Assembly (NCBI GenBank): GCA_049301135.1
Contig: JBAQKP010000276.1
Location: 1-43,970, forward strand
DNA length: 43,970 bases
Source: JAYXXU01 sp049301135
GTDB taxonomy: Bacteria > Pseudomonadota > Gammaproteobacteria > Pseudomonadales > Moraxellaceae
Reading direction: 5' to 3'
The position numbers and the translations under genes are program-made. The notes below the pieces were generated by a model. It searched no databases, was not told the DNA's origin, and saw only the letters and a program-made list of their open reading frames with translations. Shown here piece after piece: positions 31,008 through 39,869 of this stretch. Within the stretch, counting starts at the first letter, position 1, and every line of letters begins with the position of its first letter.

Positions 31008-32642
31008 TTAAAGGGCCTGCTGTGGTGCGGGTGCCTCTTGGGCAAGTTCCGCAGCCTGTTCCTGTTGTAGCATCGCCCCGCCTTGTTTGACAACCTCGGG
31101 GACAACGCTTGCGACTGTCTGTTGCTGGACGGCTTGTTGGCGGTTCTCGTCCACCTCCTCCTGCGTCCTGACCAGGCCCTCGGGGTCAATCGCTTTGTTG
31201 GCGAAGGAGCGGGACAGGTAGTTGGACACGATGAGGTACTCGTTAACGGAGTCCCCAAAGATGTTCTTGGCGGCACCGATGGCCTCATCCAAGGTCTGCG
31301 ACTTGAGGGCACGCCCCAGGCCAGCATCCCCGGTGAGGATGGTCACCTTGACGGCCCCCTTGGGGAGCTTGGTGAGGCGCTTCTGCTTGGTTAGCGACGC
31401 CATCTTGAGCCGAGCGTAGGGGGCCTGGAAGGCAATGACCAGGTTGGAGTACACGCCCCCGAAGGTCGCCTCCAGGTCTTGCCGTATGGTGATGATCTCT
31501 TCCCGTGTGACCCGCTCACCGGCCCGCTGCACCGAGGAGTACAGGAGGAATATCTTGGCGAGCCTGGTCTCCACCGCTTGAGCGATGTCCCTGGCCACCG
31601 ACATGTCCCCACCCTTGTCCGCCCGCACCGCGTGGACATCATCGGCTTCCCCCGTTAGGGAGCCACCATTGGCGGTCTCGTCAAAGCGTTTCTTGTTGGT
31701 GGACCCACCTGGGCGGATGAGCCACTTGAGGAGCGCACCAGCGGCGGCACCCTCCGTCATAATCTGCCAGAAGCCATCGAGGGTCTGGAGGTCCGCCTCG
31801 TAGTCCTCACAGTAGGAGCGCCCGTAGTGTTCCCCTTCGAGGGCCACCATGCGGATGAACATGTAGGGCAGAGCGTCCGCATCATACGTCCACTCGGTGC
31901 CTGGGATCAGAGAGCCGCACATCTCCTGGCCCACCTTCCATTGCCCGTTCTTGAGCACACCTCGGGTGTACACATTGATGGGCTTCTGGTTGGCCTTGGG
32001 CTGCTTGTTGGCGTTGTCCTCGTAGGACACCTCATAGCCGTTCTGGATGGCGAACGCCTGGAGGTCCTCGCTCATGGTCTCGAAGGTGAGGCCGTCCTCC
32101 ACCACGAACTCCAGGAGGTCACCCCGCTTGTTGCGCCAGGTCACGTACTGACCCAGGGGGATGCTCTGGAGGATGGAGTCCTTGTCAATCTTGAGGCCGT
32201 GGTTCCCGCCTACCACCAGGTGGCGCACCGCATCGAACAGACGCCAGCGGTCCCCGTCCTCCTCAATGCAGTCGATGAACTCCTGTTCGACCCCGGAGAG
32301 GCCCTTGTCAATCTCAGCCTTGATGGTGCCCCGCTCGGTGGCGTCCAACTCCTGGAGACCTTCGAGGGCTTCCTTGGTGGGCTTGAGGTTCACGAAGGCC
32401 GTACCTGGGGGGTACAGGGCCAGGACCACCTTGGCGGAGACGTTATTGATGCAGTACGCACCAATGGACTGCCACGGGAGGGTCACACTGGAGGAGCCGT
32501 CCTCGCCGGTATCCCGGAAGAGGGACCCCACGGTGAGCTTGGACTGGCGGATGGCGCGGCCCATGAAGGGCTCACGCTCGATGACGCCCGCAGAGTAGCG
32601 CCTGGCGTAGGGTCCGGTGCCGCTTCCTGCCTGGGTGCTCAT
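31008..32642 (-). CDS. Portal / head-tail connector protein (T7 gp8 type)
   Basis: A 544-aa portal (T7 gp8, 536 aa), the dodecameric ring for DNA entry and exit. Family features include PWQSIGAYCINNVSAKVVLA and LYPPGTAFVNL near residues 55-85, and LLYSSVQRAGERVTREEI around 370. The C-terminus is Gln/Ala/Glu-rich and disordered (EVDENRQQAVQQQTVAS). The start overlaps the preceding gene (ATGA). Directly followed by the scaffold. Confidence 0.95.
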   Translation of the reverse strand: MSTQAGSGTGPYARRYSAGVIEREPFMGRAIRQSKLTVGSLFRDTGEDGSSSVTLPWQSIGAYCINNVSAKVVLALYPPGTAFVNLKPTKEALEGLQELDATERGTIKAEIDKGLSGVEQEFIDCIEEDGDRWRLFDAVRHLVVGGNHGLKIDKDSILQSIPLGQYVTWRNKRGDLLEFVVEDGLTFETMSEDLQAFAIQNGYEVSYEDNANKQPKANQKPINVYTRGVLKNGQWKVGQEMCGSLIPGTEWTYDADALPYMFIRMVALEGEHYGRSYCEDYEADLQTLDGFWQIMTEGAAAGALLKWLIRPGGSTNKKRFDETANGGSLTGEADDVHAVRADKGGDMSVARDIAQAVETRLAKIFLLYSSVQRAGERVTREEIITIRQDLEATFGGVYSNLVIAFQAPYARLKMASLTKQKRLTKLPKGAVKVTILTGDAGLGRALKSQTLDEAIGAAKNIFGDSVNEYLIVSNYLSRSFANKAIDPEGLVRTQEEVDENRQQAVQQQTVASVVPEVVKQGGAMLQQEQAAELAQEAPAPQQAL

Positions 32643-32986
32643 GCGAGGGGGAGCCTTAGGTCACTGTTGGGGACGCGGCGATAGGCACCACGCAGGGTGT
32701 CTCCCATGCCGCCCCCTGTGGTGTCAACCCCTGGCGTCACCGTACTGGCGGGCGCTGGGGACGGACTCTGGGTGGGCGCACTGGTGGACGCGCTGGAGGT
32801 CTGCGTCGAGGGGCTCACGGCTGTGGACCTAGCAGCGGTGCCACCCCCGAAGCGCAACTGTAGGCGACCCAGGGCGGCGGCCCCACGTGAGGCACCCATG
32901 CCACCCAACTGGAGGGAGGACGCGGATTGCTGCGACGCCACGGGGGCCGCTGCGGGGGTCTCGATGTTCTGCTTAGGGACGCACAT
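32639..32986 (-). CDS. Low-complexity virion-type protein (gp7.3-like position)
   Basis: A 115-aa protein dominated by Ala, Ser, Pro, Thr and Gly (for example SPSTQTSSASTSAPTQSPSP), flanked by LQLGGMGASRGAAALGRLQL and a short basic end. It directly precedes the portal and overlaps both neighbours. T7 gp7.3 is a small virion protein of similar size in the same place, and this is the likely counterpart, but the composition makes sequence comparison weak. Confidence 0.6.
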   Translation of the reverse strand: MCVPKQNIETPAAAPVASQQSASSLQLGGMGASRGAAALGRLQLRFGGGTAARSTAVSPSTQTSSASTSAPTQSPSPAPASTVTPGVDTTGGGMGDTLRGAYRRVPNSDLRLPLA

Positions 32987-33237
32987 TAGATGAGGCCTCG
33001 GATGTGGGCGATGACCTCTTGCTGGCCAACAATGCGCCCTGCGTCCCCCAGGCTGCGAATGGCGTCATCCACAGTGGAGGCCATAGGTGGGACACTCGCG
33101 GTGAAGACTCGCTCCAGATACTCCACCTGGGCGGGGGAGAACGCGGGGATGTCATCGGAGTCCCGCTTGATGAGGCCCTTGGTGGGTTCATCGGGAGCCC
33201 TCATCCGGGCAAAGTGGTCAGTCCGTTCGGCTGGCAC
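32986..33237 (-). CDS. Hypothetical protein, 83 aa
   Basis: Read from the GTG at 33237, which has AAGGAG 8 bases upstream; an earlier start at 33300 would overlap the previous gene by 83 bases. The protein has a charged N-terminus and a helical rest (FSPAQVEYLERVFTASVPPM). The place corresponds to T7 gp6.7, a small virion protein. I recognise no domain. Confidence 0.55.
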   Translation of the reverse strand: MPAERTDHFARMRAPDEPTKGLIKRDSDDIPAFSPAQVEYLERVFTASVPPMASTVDDAIRSLGDAGRIVGQQEVIAHIRGLI

Positions 33238-33949
33238 TGGGGAGACTCCTTGTGAGGTCACGAATGAGCTGGGCGGTCTTGGACGCCGGGGGGCGATCAT
33301 CTATAAGGGTGCCGTGGGCCTCAGCGTCCAGTAGGATCGCTAGGTTGGCCATAGCGTGCCCCAGGTGGTGGACCTTCGATGCGGGGTCAGTACCTTCGCC
33401 ATCCAGCCACTGCGTCATGTGACGTAGGGTGGCATCATAGTAGGTGGAGACTGACACCGGGTCATCTCTCCAATTGGCCCTACCGTACTTCGCAGAGCCG
33501 TCCCTGAGGGCCTCCGCACAGTGGACGAGGGCGGCACCCGGAACGAGGCCCAGTGAGGGCTTGGCCTGACCGTAGACCGTTTTGGGGTTAGTATCCTTGG
33601 CAGGGAGCGCGGTGATGCGGTCCTCGTATAGGGAGTGCTCACTCACCTCCGTACCATGTACCTTACTCAGGTCCACAAATCCCGCCGCCAGCATGTCTGC
33701 CCTAGCGAGCGCACTCGGGTCCACGAAGTCAGCCACCTTGGTGTCGCCGTTTTCGTTGCGCCCGAAGAGGGGGCGGTCGGAGACTACCTCGTAGTTGGCA
33801 AAGTCGCGGGAGGTCCCATCGGGGTCCCACGTGAACCGGAAGTAGGTGGCTCCCACTACCGGCCCCAAGCGGGTCACGTAGGCGACAACACCCTCTACAG
33901 CGCCAAGCCCCTCAATCTTACCACGAACGTAGTCTCCGACCTTAACCAT
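33218..33949 (-). CDS. dATP/dGTP diphosphohydrolase-like (DUF5664) protein
   Basis: The ATG follows directly on the exonuclease stop. The C-terminal half (about 145-225) has the signature KYGRANWRDDPVSVSTYYDA, HMTQWLDGEGTDP and HHLGHAMANLAILLDAE, matching phage proteins annotated as dATP/dGTP diphosphohydrolase N-terminal domain or DUF5664, a helical MazG/HD-like fold. The N-terminal 60 residues look like a small beta barrel (VKVGDYVRGKIEGLGAVEG). It might adjust nucleotide pools or be a binding domain. PurZ and DatZ, needed for a diaminopurine genome, were not seen. Confidence 0.65.
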   Translation of the reverse strand: MVKVGDYVRGKIEGLGAVEGVVAYVTRLGPVVGATYFRFTWDPDGTSRDFANYEVVSDRPLFGRNENGDTKVADFVDPSALARADMLAAGFVDLSKVHGTEVSEHSLYEDRITALPAKDTNPKTVYGQAKPSLGLVPGAALVHCAEALRDGSAKYGRANWRDDPVSVSTYYDATLRHMTQWLDGEGTDPASKVHHLGHAMANLAILLDAEAHGTLIDDRPPASKTAQLIRDLTRSLPSASRTD

Positions 33950-34798
33950 TTAAGCGGCCTCCCCCTGTTGCTCAACAATCGCCGGGTCCATCACGGGAGG
34001 GTTCCACAGAACAACCTCCTTGGTCTCGGCATTCCAATCCTCGAACCTGAGGATGCGGGCCACTCGCGCCTGTGTCAAGGCGTATTCTTCCGAGAAGCCA
34101 CGCGAGGTGAACTCCAGGAGGATGCGCTCCCAGCGTTGCGCGGGGTTGAGGCCTTGGTCACGGCACTCTTCCAGGATCGCCTTGGCTTTCACCGGGCCAA
34201 CCTTGGGGCAACCCGTGTAGCAATCCGTGGTGTCACCCACCAGGGTTTGATACAGGTGGTACTCCTCCGCTTCGGCCACGCTAATGGCTTCCACCTGGGA
34301 GTCCTGGCGGCACGCGTAGAGGAGACCGGGGATGGTCCTCAGGTCCTTGTCGGGAGAACAGATGACCGTCTCCTGGCCAGGCCGCGTGAGGGCACCCGCA
34401 GAGATGCCGCACACATCGTCCGCCTCCAGGGTGTCCACCAGCATGACCGGCCACGGCTTGCGCTCCTGGAGCATGTCCCGCAGCGTGGTCAGCATGGGGG
34501 GCCTGCGGGTGGCGTGGCGGTTGGACTTGTAGGTGGGGAGGATGCCGTAGCGGAAGTTCTCCCTAGCGGAGATGCAGATGAACGCAGCATCCGAACGGGT
34601 GGCGAAGATGACCTCCTCAAACCGCTCGATGATGTGCGCGTAGCACTCCTCCGGGGTCTTCCGCTCAAGCCACAGGTCGCCGCCGTTGTCGTCCTGCCCC
34701 TTAGCTCTCCACTCAGCGGAGGCCGCCGTAGCGTAGATGATCGTGTCGGCGTCGATCAGGGCAATGCGCTTAACCGTGTTGGACAAAGCTTTCGACAT
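33950..34798 (-). CDS. 5'-3' exonuclease (T7 gp6 type)
   Basis: The start ATG at 34798 has GGAGG 9 bases upstream; the frame runs further up but without a ribosome site. The 282-aa protein (T7 gp6, 300 aa) carries the FEN/PIN-fold acidic residues in IDADTIIY (about 15), VDTLEADDVCG (about 125), CSPDKDLRTIPG (about 148) and DTTDCYTGCPKVGPVKAK (about 195, with a helix-hairpin-helix). It removes RNA primers and degrades host DNA. It follows the DNA polymerase as in T7. Confidence 0.9.
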   Translation of the reverse strand: MSKALSNTVKRIALIDADTIIYATAASAEWRAKGQDDNGGDLWLERKTPEECYAHIIERFEEVIFATRSDAAFICISARENFRYGILPTYKSNRHATRRPPMLTTLRDMLQERKPWPVMLVDTLEADDVCGISAGALTRPGQETVICSPDKDLRTIPGLLYACRQDSQVEAISVAEAEEYHLYQTLVGDTTDCYTGCPKVGPVKAKAILEECRDQGLNPAQRWERILLEFTSRGFSEEYALTQARVARILRFEDWNAETKEVVLWNPPVMDPAIVEQQGEAA

Positions 34799-35078
34799 AG
34801 TTGGCAACCTCCTCTTCCGCAATTCGTTCCGCGTTATCGTAAAGCCACTGGAGCCCCGTGGGGGTGATCTTCCAGAGGCGACCGTAGATGCCCCTTCCAG
34901 GCACCACCTGCGTGGTGAGAAACCCCCGTGAGGAGCCCTCTGCAATCTCATCGGCGTAGACACGCGTGAGGTCGGATTTGGTGGTTTGTGCGTAGGTCCA
35001 CACCCGCTGGAGAAGACACAAGAGGTTGTACTCTCGGGCCTGCTCGGTGGGTGGTCTTTCGTCAACGATGGTCTTCAT
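34770..35078 (-). CDS. Hypothetical protein, possible winged helix, 102 aa
   Basis: The ATG at 35078 has a GGGGAG site inside a small stem. The protein is helical in its first half (EYNLLCLLQRVWTYAQTTKS) and has a beta-hairpin-like segment GIYGRLWKITPTGLQWLYDN, as in winged-helix proteins where T-x-x-G-x-x-x-L closes the domain. It lies between DNA polymerase and exonuclease and overlaps the latter by 29 bases. It might be a DNA-binding regulator, but this rests on pattern only. Confidence 0.55.
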   Translation of the reverse strand: MKTIVDERPPTEQAREYNLLCLLQRVWTYAQTTKSDLTRVYADEIAEGSSRGFLTTQVVPGRGIYGRLWKITPTGLQWLYDNAERIAEEEVANYVESFVQHG

Positions 35079-35100
35079 GGCTCCCCTTTCACATGGAGCC
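35079..35100 (-). promoter_or_regulatory. Hairpin over the ribosome site of the 102-aa gene
   Basis: GGCTCC and GGAGCC form a 6-bp stem on the minus strand around a 10-base loop; the second arm includes the GGAG that precedes the ATG at 35078. The stem would dampen translation unless opened. The rest of the 67-bp gap holds a weak GCCGC/GCGGC stem. Confidence 0.35.
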
Positions 35101-35145
35101 AGCTAGGGGCCGCGTCCTGAGGGCGGCACTACAGGTGGGTTGTGA

Positions 35146-37188
35146 CTAGTGGGTGTCCTTCCAGGACGCTCCCACCTTCACGTCCGACTTAAGCGGACAA
35201 TTGACGCCTAAGCGCCTACCAGCCTCTGCAACGCAAAGCAGGGCCAATCTCTGGTAGTCCTCAAGGGCGTGCTCGCGCACATCGGCTTGGAACTCATCGT
35301 GTACGTTCGCGGTGAACTCGTAGTCCGCCGCATCGGGCCAGGCACGGCCACAGTCGTCAACCCCTGGGGTGTAACCGGCATCCTGCATCCAGCGGTCAAA
35401 GATGATGAGGGCTTCGGACATGACGATCTTCTCCCCCATCTGGAGCAAAGTGGATAGCGCCGTGTGGGCCTTGGCGCAAGGGGCTTTCCGCCCATCGAGA
35501 CCCACAATGTTGCCCCGAGCTTCCACCCGAGTCTTGAGGTCAGCCTTGAGCATATCCAGGGCTCCGAACCGTTCGGCCAAGCGTTCCTTGACCAGGCGGC
35601 CTAGGCGCTTCTGTTCGGCCTCACTCGCGTGGGGTGCGATGATGGAGCCCAGCTTGCGGTCCCCTCCGCCGAACACCAGGGCGTAATTCAGGGTCTTCCC
35701 CTTAGCGCGGCCCTCATCGCCCTCACCCATAAGGTCAGTCCCTACGGTGTCGCGCATGTAGGCGTGGGGGTCCGCCTCGGAGACAACCTTGGCGAAGATG
35801 CCCCCATCGTACTTGGCGAGGTGGTGGGCCAGCAACCGAAGCTGCATCCCCGAACCGTCCGCGCCCGCGAGGCCGAACCCTTTGCGGGTGATGAAGAGTT
35901 CCCGGCAACGGTGGCCCCAGGTGGGATCACGCGTGGGGATTTGCCCCATGTTCGGGAGGAAGTGGGAGCACCGGAATGTGTAGGTGCCAATGGTGATGAC
36001 CTGGCCGTGCATCCGCCATTCGGTGCCCTCCTCCTGGACCAGCTTGAGCCACGCATTCTTGCCCGCAGACACGAAGCCGCCCACCTTGACCGCCGCGAAG
36101 TAGTCCGCCAGGAGCGGTGCCTCGGGGTAGTTCAAGGCGCGCAACACCTCGTCATCCACCTGGGGCTTGCCCGTCTTGGTGAACCTGGTGGGCTTCCACC
36201 CGTAGCGTTGCTCCAGGATTTTGGACACGTGGTCGCGAGAGCCGGGGGAGAACTCCACCCGCTTGATGGGCGTGTAGACGGCCCCCTCCTCGTAGGTACA
36301 CAGGGGCGGCCCCACGTAGTCCTTAGGGAGTCGCTTGCCGGTGGACCCGTAGCGGGCCATGGTGACATCTGGGTGTCCAGGCACCTTGACGCGCCTCGTG
36401 GTCTTCACGCGCGTAGGGGAGCCACCCTCCCACCACTCGCCAAAGGTCTCCACGAGTTCCACCTCCAGCTTCGCCTTGACGGTCTCCACATCCGAGGAGA
36501 GCTTGAGGAGCTTGGCGTAGTCCACCGTGAACCCCCAAGAGACCTGGCGATTGATGATGGCCGCGAAGTCGTGCTCCCTGCGGAGGGCGTCCATGGAGGG
36601 CTTCTGGGCCATGAGCCACGTCCAGATAACCTTCAAGCTCACGATGTCTTGGAGCATGTAGGTCTGCATATCCCAGGACCAGGTTTGCCAGTCGCCTGGA
36701 TCGAACCCCTTGTTTTTCTTCTCCCCCAGGCGGTAGCCCCAGGCCTCTACAGAGTGGCGACTCTTGAGCATCCCAGGCACCTTGTGGGTGTTGGGTCCCT
36801 GCTTGTAGATGTCCGGGTAGAGGGTGCGGGACATGATGAGGGTGTCAATCTGGTTACCCCGAGGCTTCCACCAGGGGAACAACTTGCGGGTCACGCGCTC
36901 ATCGTAGGACTGCCCGTTGTGGGCCACCCTGAGGTCCGCTCCCTCAAGGGCACGGAGACCCTCCTGGATCGTACAGTGGTAGACATCCTTGAGGACTTGC
37001 CCACTGGGGAGCGTCACGTCAAGGGTCATCCCCCCTGAGACGGCTTGGAACTCAGGGGCGTCCGAACAGGACCACCACTTCCCACCTAGCTCCATCCCGA
37101 AGCAGTGCATCTTGGTGGCCACCGTCTTGCCCTCTTGGGGCTCCAACAGGCCGTTCGTCTCGGTATCCCACAGGGCGACTTCCATCAC
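35146..37188 (-). CDS. DNA polymerase, family A (T7 gp5 type)
   Basis: A 680-aa replicative polymerase (T7 gp5, 704 aa). The 3'-5' exonuclease has LWDTETNG (D8, E10), LRVAHNGQSYDERV (about 85) and LQDIVSLKVIW (about 180). The polymerase part has motif A in GADGSGMQLRLLAHHLAKYD (about 435), motif B in KGKTLNYALVFGGG (about 490) and motif C in NVHDEFQADV (about 630). The enzyme would need host thioredoxin only if the thumb loop is kept; I could not confirm that loop. The start overlaps the primase-helicase stop (ATGA). Confidence 0.96.
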   Translation of the reverse strand: MMEVALWDTETNGLLEPQEGKTVATKMHCFGMELGGKWWSCSDAPEFQAVSGGMTLDVTLPSGQVLKDVYHCTIQEGLRALEGADLRVAHNGQSYDERVTRKLFPWWKPRGNQIDTLIMSRTLYPDIYKQGPNTHKVPGMLKSRHSVEAWGYRLGEKKNKGFDPGDWQTWSWDMQTYMLQDIVSLKVIWTWLMAQKPSMDALRREHDFAAIINRQVSWGFTVDYAKLLKLSSDVETVKAKLEVELVETFGEWWEGGSPTRVKTTRRVKVPGHPDVTMARYGSTGKRLPKDYVGPPLCTYEEGAVYTPIKRVEFSPGSRDHVSKILEQRYGWKPTRFTKTGKPQVDDEVLRALNYPEAPLLADYFAAVKVGGFVSAGKNAWLKLVQEEGTEWRMHGQVITIGTYTFRCSHFLPNMGQIPTRDPTWGHRCRELFITRKGFGLAGADGSGMQLRLLAHHLAKYDGGIFAKVVSEADPHAYMRDTVGTDLMGEGDEGRAKGKTLNYALVFGGGDRKLGSIIAPHASEAEQKRLGRLVKERLAERFGALDMLKADLKTRVEARGNIVGLDGRKAPCAKAHTALSTLLQMGEKIVMSEALIIFDRWMQDAGYTPGVDDCGRAWPDAADYEFTANVHDEFQADVREHALEDYQRLALLCVAEAGRRLGVNCPLKSDVKVGASWKDTH

Positions 37189-38885
37189 ACGTCACCGATG
37201 AAGTTCGCTGCGGGAACGTCCAGGAGGCCAGACAGGGAGTCGTAGACCACGATGTCCGTCTTGCCGGTGGAGTTGCCCGTGTAGCGATCCTTCACCACCC
37301 GGATGGTAGCCGTGGCGCGCTCCTGTTCGGTCTCCGCCTGTTGGTCCCGCTCAAGGCCGAACACGAAGGAGGAGAACATACCGATGGCGTTGGAGCCCCG
37401 GAACTGGTTGAGCGCCACGTGACCGCCTTCCTCATGGGACGGCCCATTGGAGGGACGCGTGAGGTGGCTCACCAGGTAGACCTTAATGTCCAACTCATTG
37501 GCGAGGGAGGCGGCTTCCAGCACCAGCTTGTCCAGGCTCTTGCGCTCGTCGGGATCGCCCGCAGTGTAGGCGCTAATGGGGTCGTACAGGAAGTGCTTGA
37601 TGCCCTCAGCGTGCGCCAGATAGCGGGTGCGCTCCATAGCGGCCTCCCAGTCGGCGGCCCCAAAGGAGTCATTGATGAACAGCTTCCCGCCGCTCTCCCA
37701 CATGGGGCCGTCCATGCGGTCCATGGTGTCGCGCAACTCCTCGGGGGTCCACGGGAGGGCCATGGTCTCAGGGGGGATGTGGAACCGCTTCCCGGCGATC
37801 TTACCGGCCACCTGTTTCTTGATCCCCACAGGGCCGCCCTCGTAGCCAAAGATGGCCCACCCCTCAGGGGCATATGGGTTGCCCGCCTTGTCCTGGCCCT
37901 TGAGGTCGCACGCCACGACTTCCGCGAGGAGGTCCGACTTGCCCATCCCGGTGCCCGACCCGAAGGTGTACACCTCGCGGTCACGCCTTCCGTAGGTCCA
38001 CTGGGTCATGTACTCCCAGGGCCACGGGATGCCGACCACCACGGGGTCCAAGCAGCGGGCCGTCAGGGTGCGCGCATCCAGGATGCCATCCGGGCGGTAG
38101 GCCTCAGCGGTGTGGACCGCCAGCGTGAGCGCCTCCCCCTTGCCCGACATGAGCATCTCTGAGGGGTCCTTGAGGGGGAGCTTGGCGATGAAGGCCTTCC
38201 CCGGAGGGAGCAACTTGGCGATGGCCACCGCAGCGTCACGCCCCGGTTGGTCCATGTCCATCACGATGATGACCTTCTGGAATGTGTTAATCCACTCCAG
38301 GTTCGCAGCCACAGCCTTGGCCGCCTCGCCAGCCCCGTTAGGGACGGACACCACGGGCCGCTTGAGGGCATACATCTGGGCGAGAGACATGGCGTCAATC
38401 TCACCCTCACAGATGGCGAGCCACTGGCCCCCACCGGCAAACAGATGGCGTCCCCAGAGGTTGCCCTTTGCGGAGCCCACGCCCCAGGTGATGTCCTTGG
38501 AGGTCCCGTCCTCCCCAGTGTTCCGCACCTTGACGCCCACGGGGGTCCCATGAGGATCACGGTAGACGGCGTGGTGTTCACCCTCACCGTGGCGGTTCTC
38601 GAAGAGGCGGTAGTCGTAGAACTTAGCGGTGGCCGCTGTGATGGCACGGGACTTGATCGTCCTTGGGGTGCCTTGCTCGATGAACTCTAGTATTTCCACG
38701 GTGCCCTTCTGGGGGGCCGCTTGGTGGTGCCCTTGGGGGGCGGAGCCCTCATCGTCCCGGAAGACGTGAGAGCACTTGAAACAGTACAGATGGCCGTCTG
38801 AGTAGAGGGCCGCCGCATCACTCGACCCGCATAGCTTACACGGGTGGTGCTTGGAGACAAGCTCCGACTCTGCCCCCTGAGACAT
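37185..38885 (-). CDS. DNA primase-helicase (T7 gp4 type)
   Basis: A 566-aa protein, the exact size of T7 gp4A. The N-terminal zinc finger has CKLC (16-19) and CFKC (34-37). The TOPRIM domain has AICEGEIDAMSLAQ (about 160) and VIIVMDMDQPGRD (about 210). The DnaB-type helicase has Walker A GSGTGMGKS (about 305) and an FGLERDQQ element (about 515). It unwinds DNA and makes primers. The C-terminus is not strongly acidic, unlike T7 gp4, whose tail binds the polymerase. The start overlaps the stop of the Cys-rich gene. Confidence 0.96.
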   Translation of the reverse strand: MSQGAESELVSKHHPCKLCGSSDAAALYSDGHLYCFKCSHVFRDDEGSAPQGHHQAAPQKGTVEILEFIEQGTPRTIKSRAITAATAKFYDYRLFENRHGEGEHHAVYRDPHGTPVGVKVRNTGEDGTSKDITWGVGSAKGNLWGRHLFAGGGQWLAICEGEIDAMSLAQMYALKRPVVSVPNGAGEAAKAVAANLEWINTFQKVIIVMDMDQPGRDAAVAIAKLLPPGKAFIAKLPLKDPSEMLMSGKGEALTLAVHTAEAYRPDGILDARTLTARCLDPVVVGIPWPWEYMTQWTYGRRDREVYTFGSGTGMGKSDLLAEVVACDLKGQDKAGNPYAPEGWAIFGYEGGPVGIKKQVAGKIAGKRFHIPPETMALPWTPEELRDTMDRMDGPMWESGGKLFINDSFGAADWEAAMERTRYLAHAEGIKHFLYDPISAYTAGDPDERKSLDKLVLEAASLANELDIKVYLVSHLTRPSNGPSHEEGGHVALNQFRGSNAIGMFSSFVFGLERDQQAETEQERATATIRVVKDRYTGNSTGKTDIVVYDSLSGLLDVPAANFIGDV

Positions 38886-39187
38886 TACGCCTCGTTTACA
38901 GGGGGAGCCTTCACAGTGGTGCCCTTAGCGGGCTTCGGGGTGGGGATCGCCAGCGTGACGCACTTGCAATCCGTCTGGGGGCACGAGTGGGCCAGGTCCG
39001 TGGGGAAGCGGTGGGCGATGTCCCTCACGTTGACGGCCCTCACGATGTCGCACGGAGGGCAGCGCACCAGGATGTCCCCCTTGGTGGCGTCCATCTCGAT
39101 AGCCCCCGCGAGGCCAGGGCACGTGACCGGAGACCCGCAGGTCCCGATGTCGTCACCCACTCGGGGGCAGGCAGAGCATTTAAGCAT
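38885..39187 (-). CDS. Cysteine-rich small protein upstream of primase-helicase
   Basis: A 100-aa protein with ten cysteines, several paired (CSACPRVGDDIGTCG, CPPC, CPQTDCKC), so it probably binds two zinc ions. It starts at an ATG with AAGGAACCACACC and its stop overlaps the primase-helicase ATG, so the two are translated together. No family recognised. An accessory role in replication is possible from position only. Confidence 0.6.
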   Translation of the reverse strand: MLKCSACPRVGDDIGTCGSPVTCPGLAGAIEMDATKGDILVRCPPCDIVRAVNVRDIAHRFPTDLAHSCPQTDCKCVTLAIPTPKPAKGTTVKAPPVNEA

Positions 39188-39199
39188 GGTGTGGTTCCT

Positions 39200-39442
39200 T
39201 TAGCGGCGGCGGTCTAGGCGGTCAGCCATGGTCTTCAAGTGGGCTTGAAGCTTGAGGCGGTTGCGTTCTTCCTCGGTGTAGCAGAACCGCTCCACCAGGG
39301 ACCCGAAGGCCCACAGGACGAACACCAGGAGGGCGACACCCCAGAGCGGCGACCACACGGCCCACCAGGACCAGGTAATGTGGCCGGTCAGCTTGAGCAC
39401 CATGAAGATGGTCGAGAAGGCGAGTCCAAGTATGTAGCCCAC
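39200..39442 (-). CDS. Two-span membrane protein, 'transmembrane fragile-X-F'-like
   Basis: Read from the GTG at 39442 after AAGGGGCACCCC, this is an 80-aa protein. The first 20 residues are hydrophobic (GYILGLAFSTIFMVLKLTG), followed by TWSWWAVWSPLWGVALLVFV as a second span, and a charged C-terminal helix (TEEERNRLKLQAHLKTMADR). From memory the LKLTG-ITWSWWWV-PLW core recurs in small phage proteins annotated as transmembrane fragile-X-F proteins; function is unknown. Confidence 0.65.
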   Translation of the reverse strand: MGYILGLAFSTIFMVLKLTGHITWSWWAVWSPLWGVALLVFVLWAFGSLVERFCYTEEERNRLKLQAHLKTMADRLDRRR

Positions 39443-39452
39443 GGGGTGCCCC

Positions 39453-39869
39453 TTAGGTGGTCGCGGAAGTGATAGCCCTATCGAGGGCCTTGGCGGAAGG
39501 TCTCCCGTAGCCACCCTTACCCCCAGCGCGAACCGCGAGGTAGATGGCGTTGCGGGCCAGGTACGGCACGCCCACATCCCGGAGGGCATCCCTCAGGAGG
39601 CGGTCCACTTGCTCCCGCGTGAGGAGCGCGTAGGTGTAGCCGTAGTCGTGGATGACGTACCCCTTAGCGCCGCGCCCACTGGGGGACTCGATGCGCCAGA
39701 AGATACGGGGGATGGAGCCCAAGTCCGTAACGTACCCCTGCTTGGCCGTAATGGGACCGTAAGGGAGGTCCTGCATGAGGAGCCACTGGGTGCGGTCCTC
39801 GCGGAGGATGGCCCTACCTTCTGGGTCCTCGTACAGGCGCAACTCAAGGGGGGCGGTGAACTTAGCCAT
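39453..39869 (-). CDS. DUF1353 family protein
   Basis: The start at 39869 has GAGGAG 3 bases upstream; a TTG at 39986 would add 39 arginine-rich residues of doubtful value. The 138-aa protein shows the DUF1353 core: GYVTDLGSIPRIFWRI, GAKGYVIHDYGY and LLRDALRDVGVPYLARNAIY. The family is widespread in phages near lysis or tail genes, without a proven function; the conserved D, H and D/Y suggest an active site. The upstream 126-bp gap (39870-39995) holds nothing else I can support. Confidence 0.8.
   Translation of the reverse strand: MAKFTAPLELRLYEDPEGRAILREDRTQWLLMQDLPYGPITAKQGYVTDLGSIPRIFWRIESPSGRGAKGYVIHDYGYTYALLTREQVDRLLRDALRDVGVPYLARNAIYLAVRAGGKGGYGRPSAKALDRAITSATT

Noticed and set aside
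30275..31327. 350-codon minus-strand frame overlapping scaffold and portal
   Set aside because: Arg/Pro/Ser-rich alternate frame of two well-supported genes.
33218..33949. Diaminopurine (Z) genome
   Set aside because: Only a dATP/dGTP diphosphohydrolase-like domain is present; no PurZ or DatZ counterpart and the polymerase is of T7 type.
35629..37038. 469-codon plus-strand frame opposite DNA polymerase
   Set aside because: Antisense shadow; the polymerase motifs on the minus strand are unambiguous.
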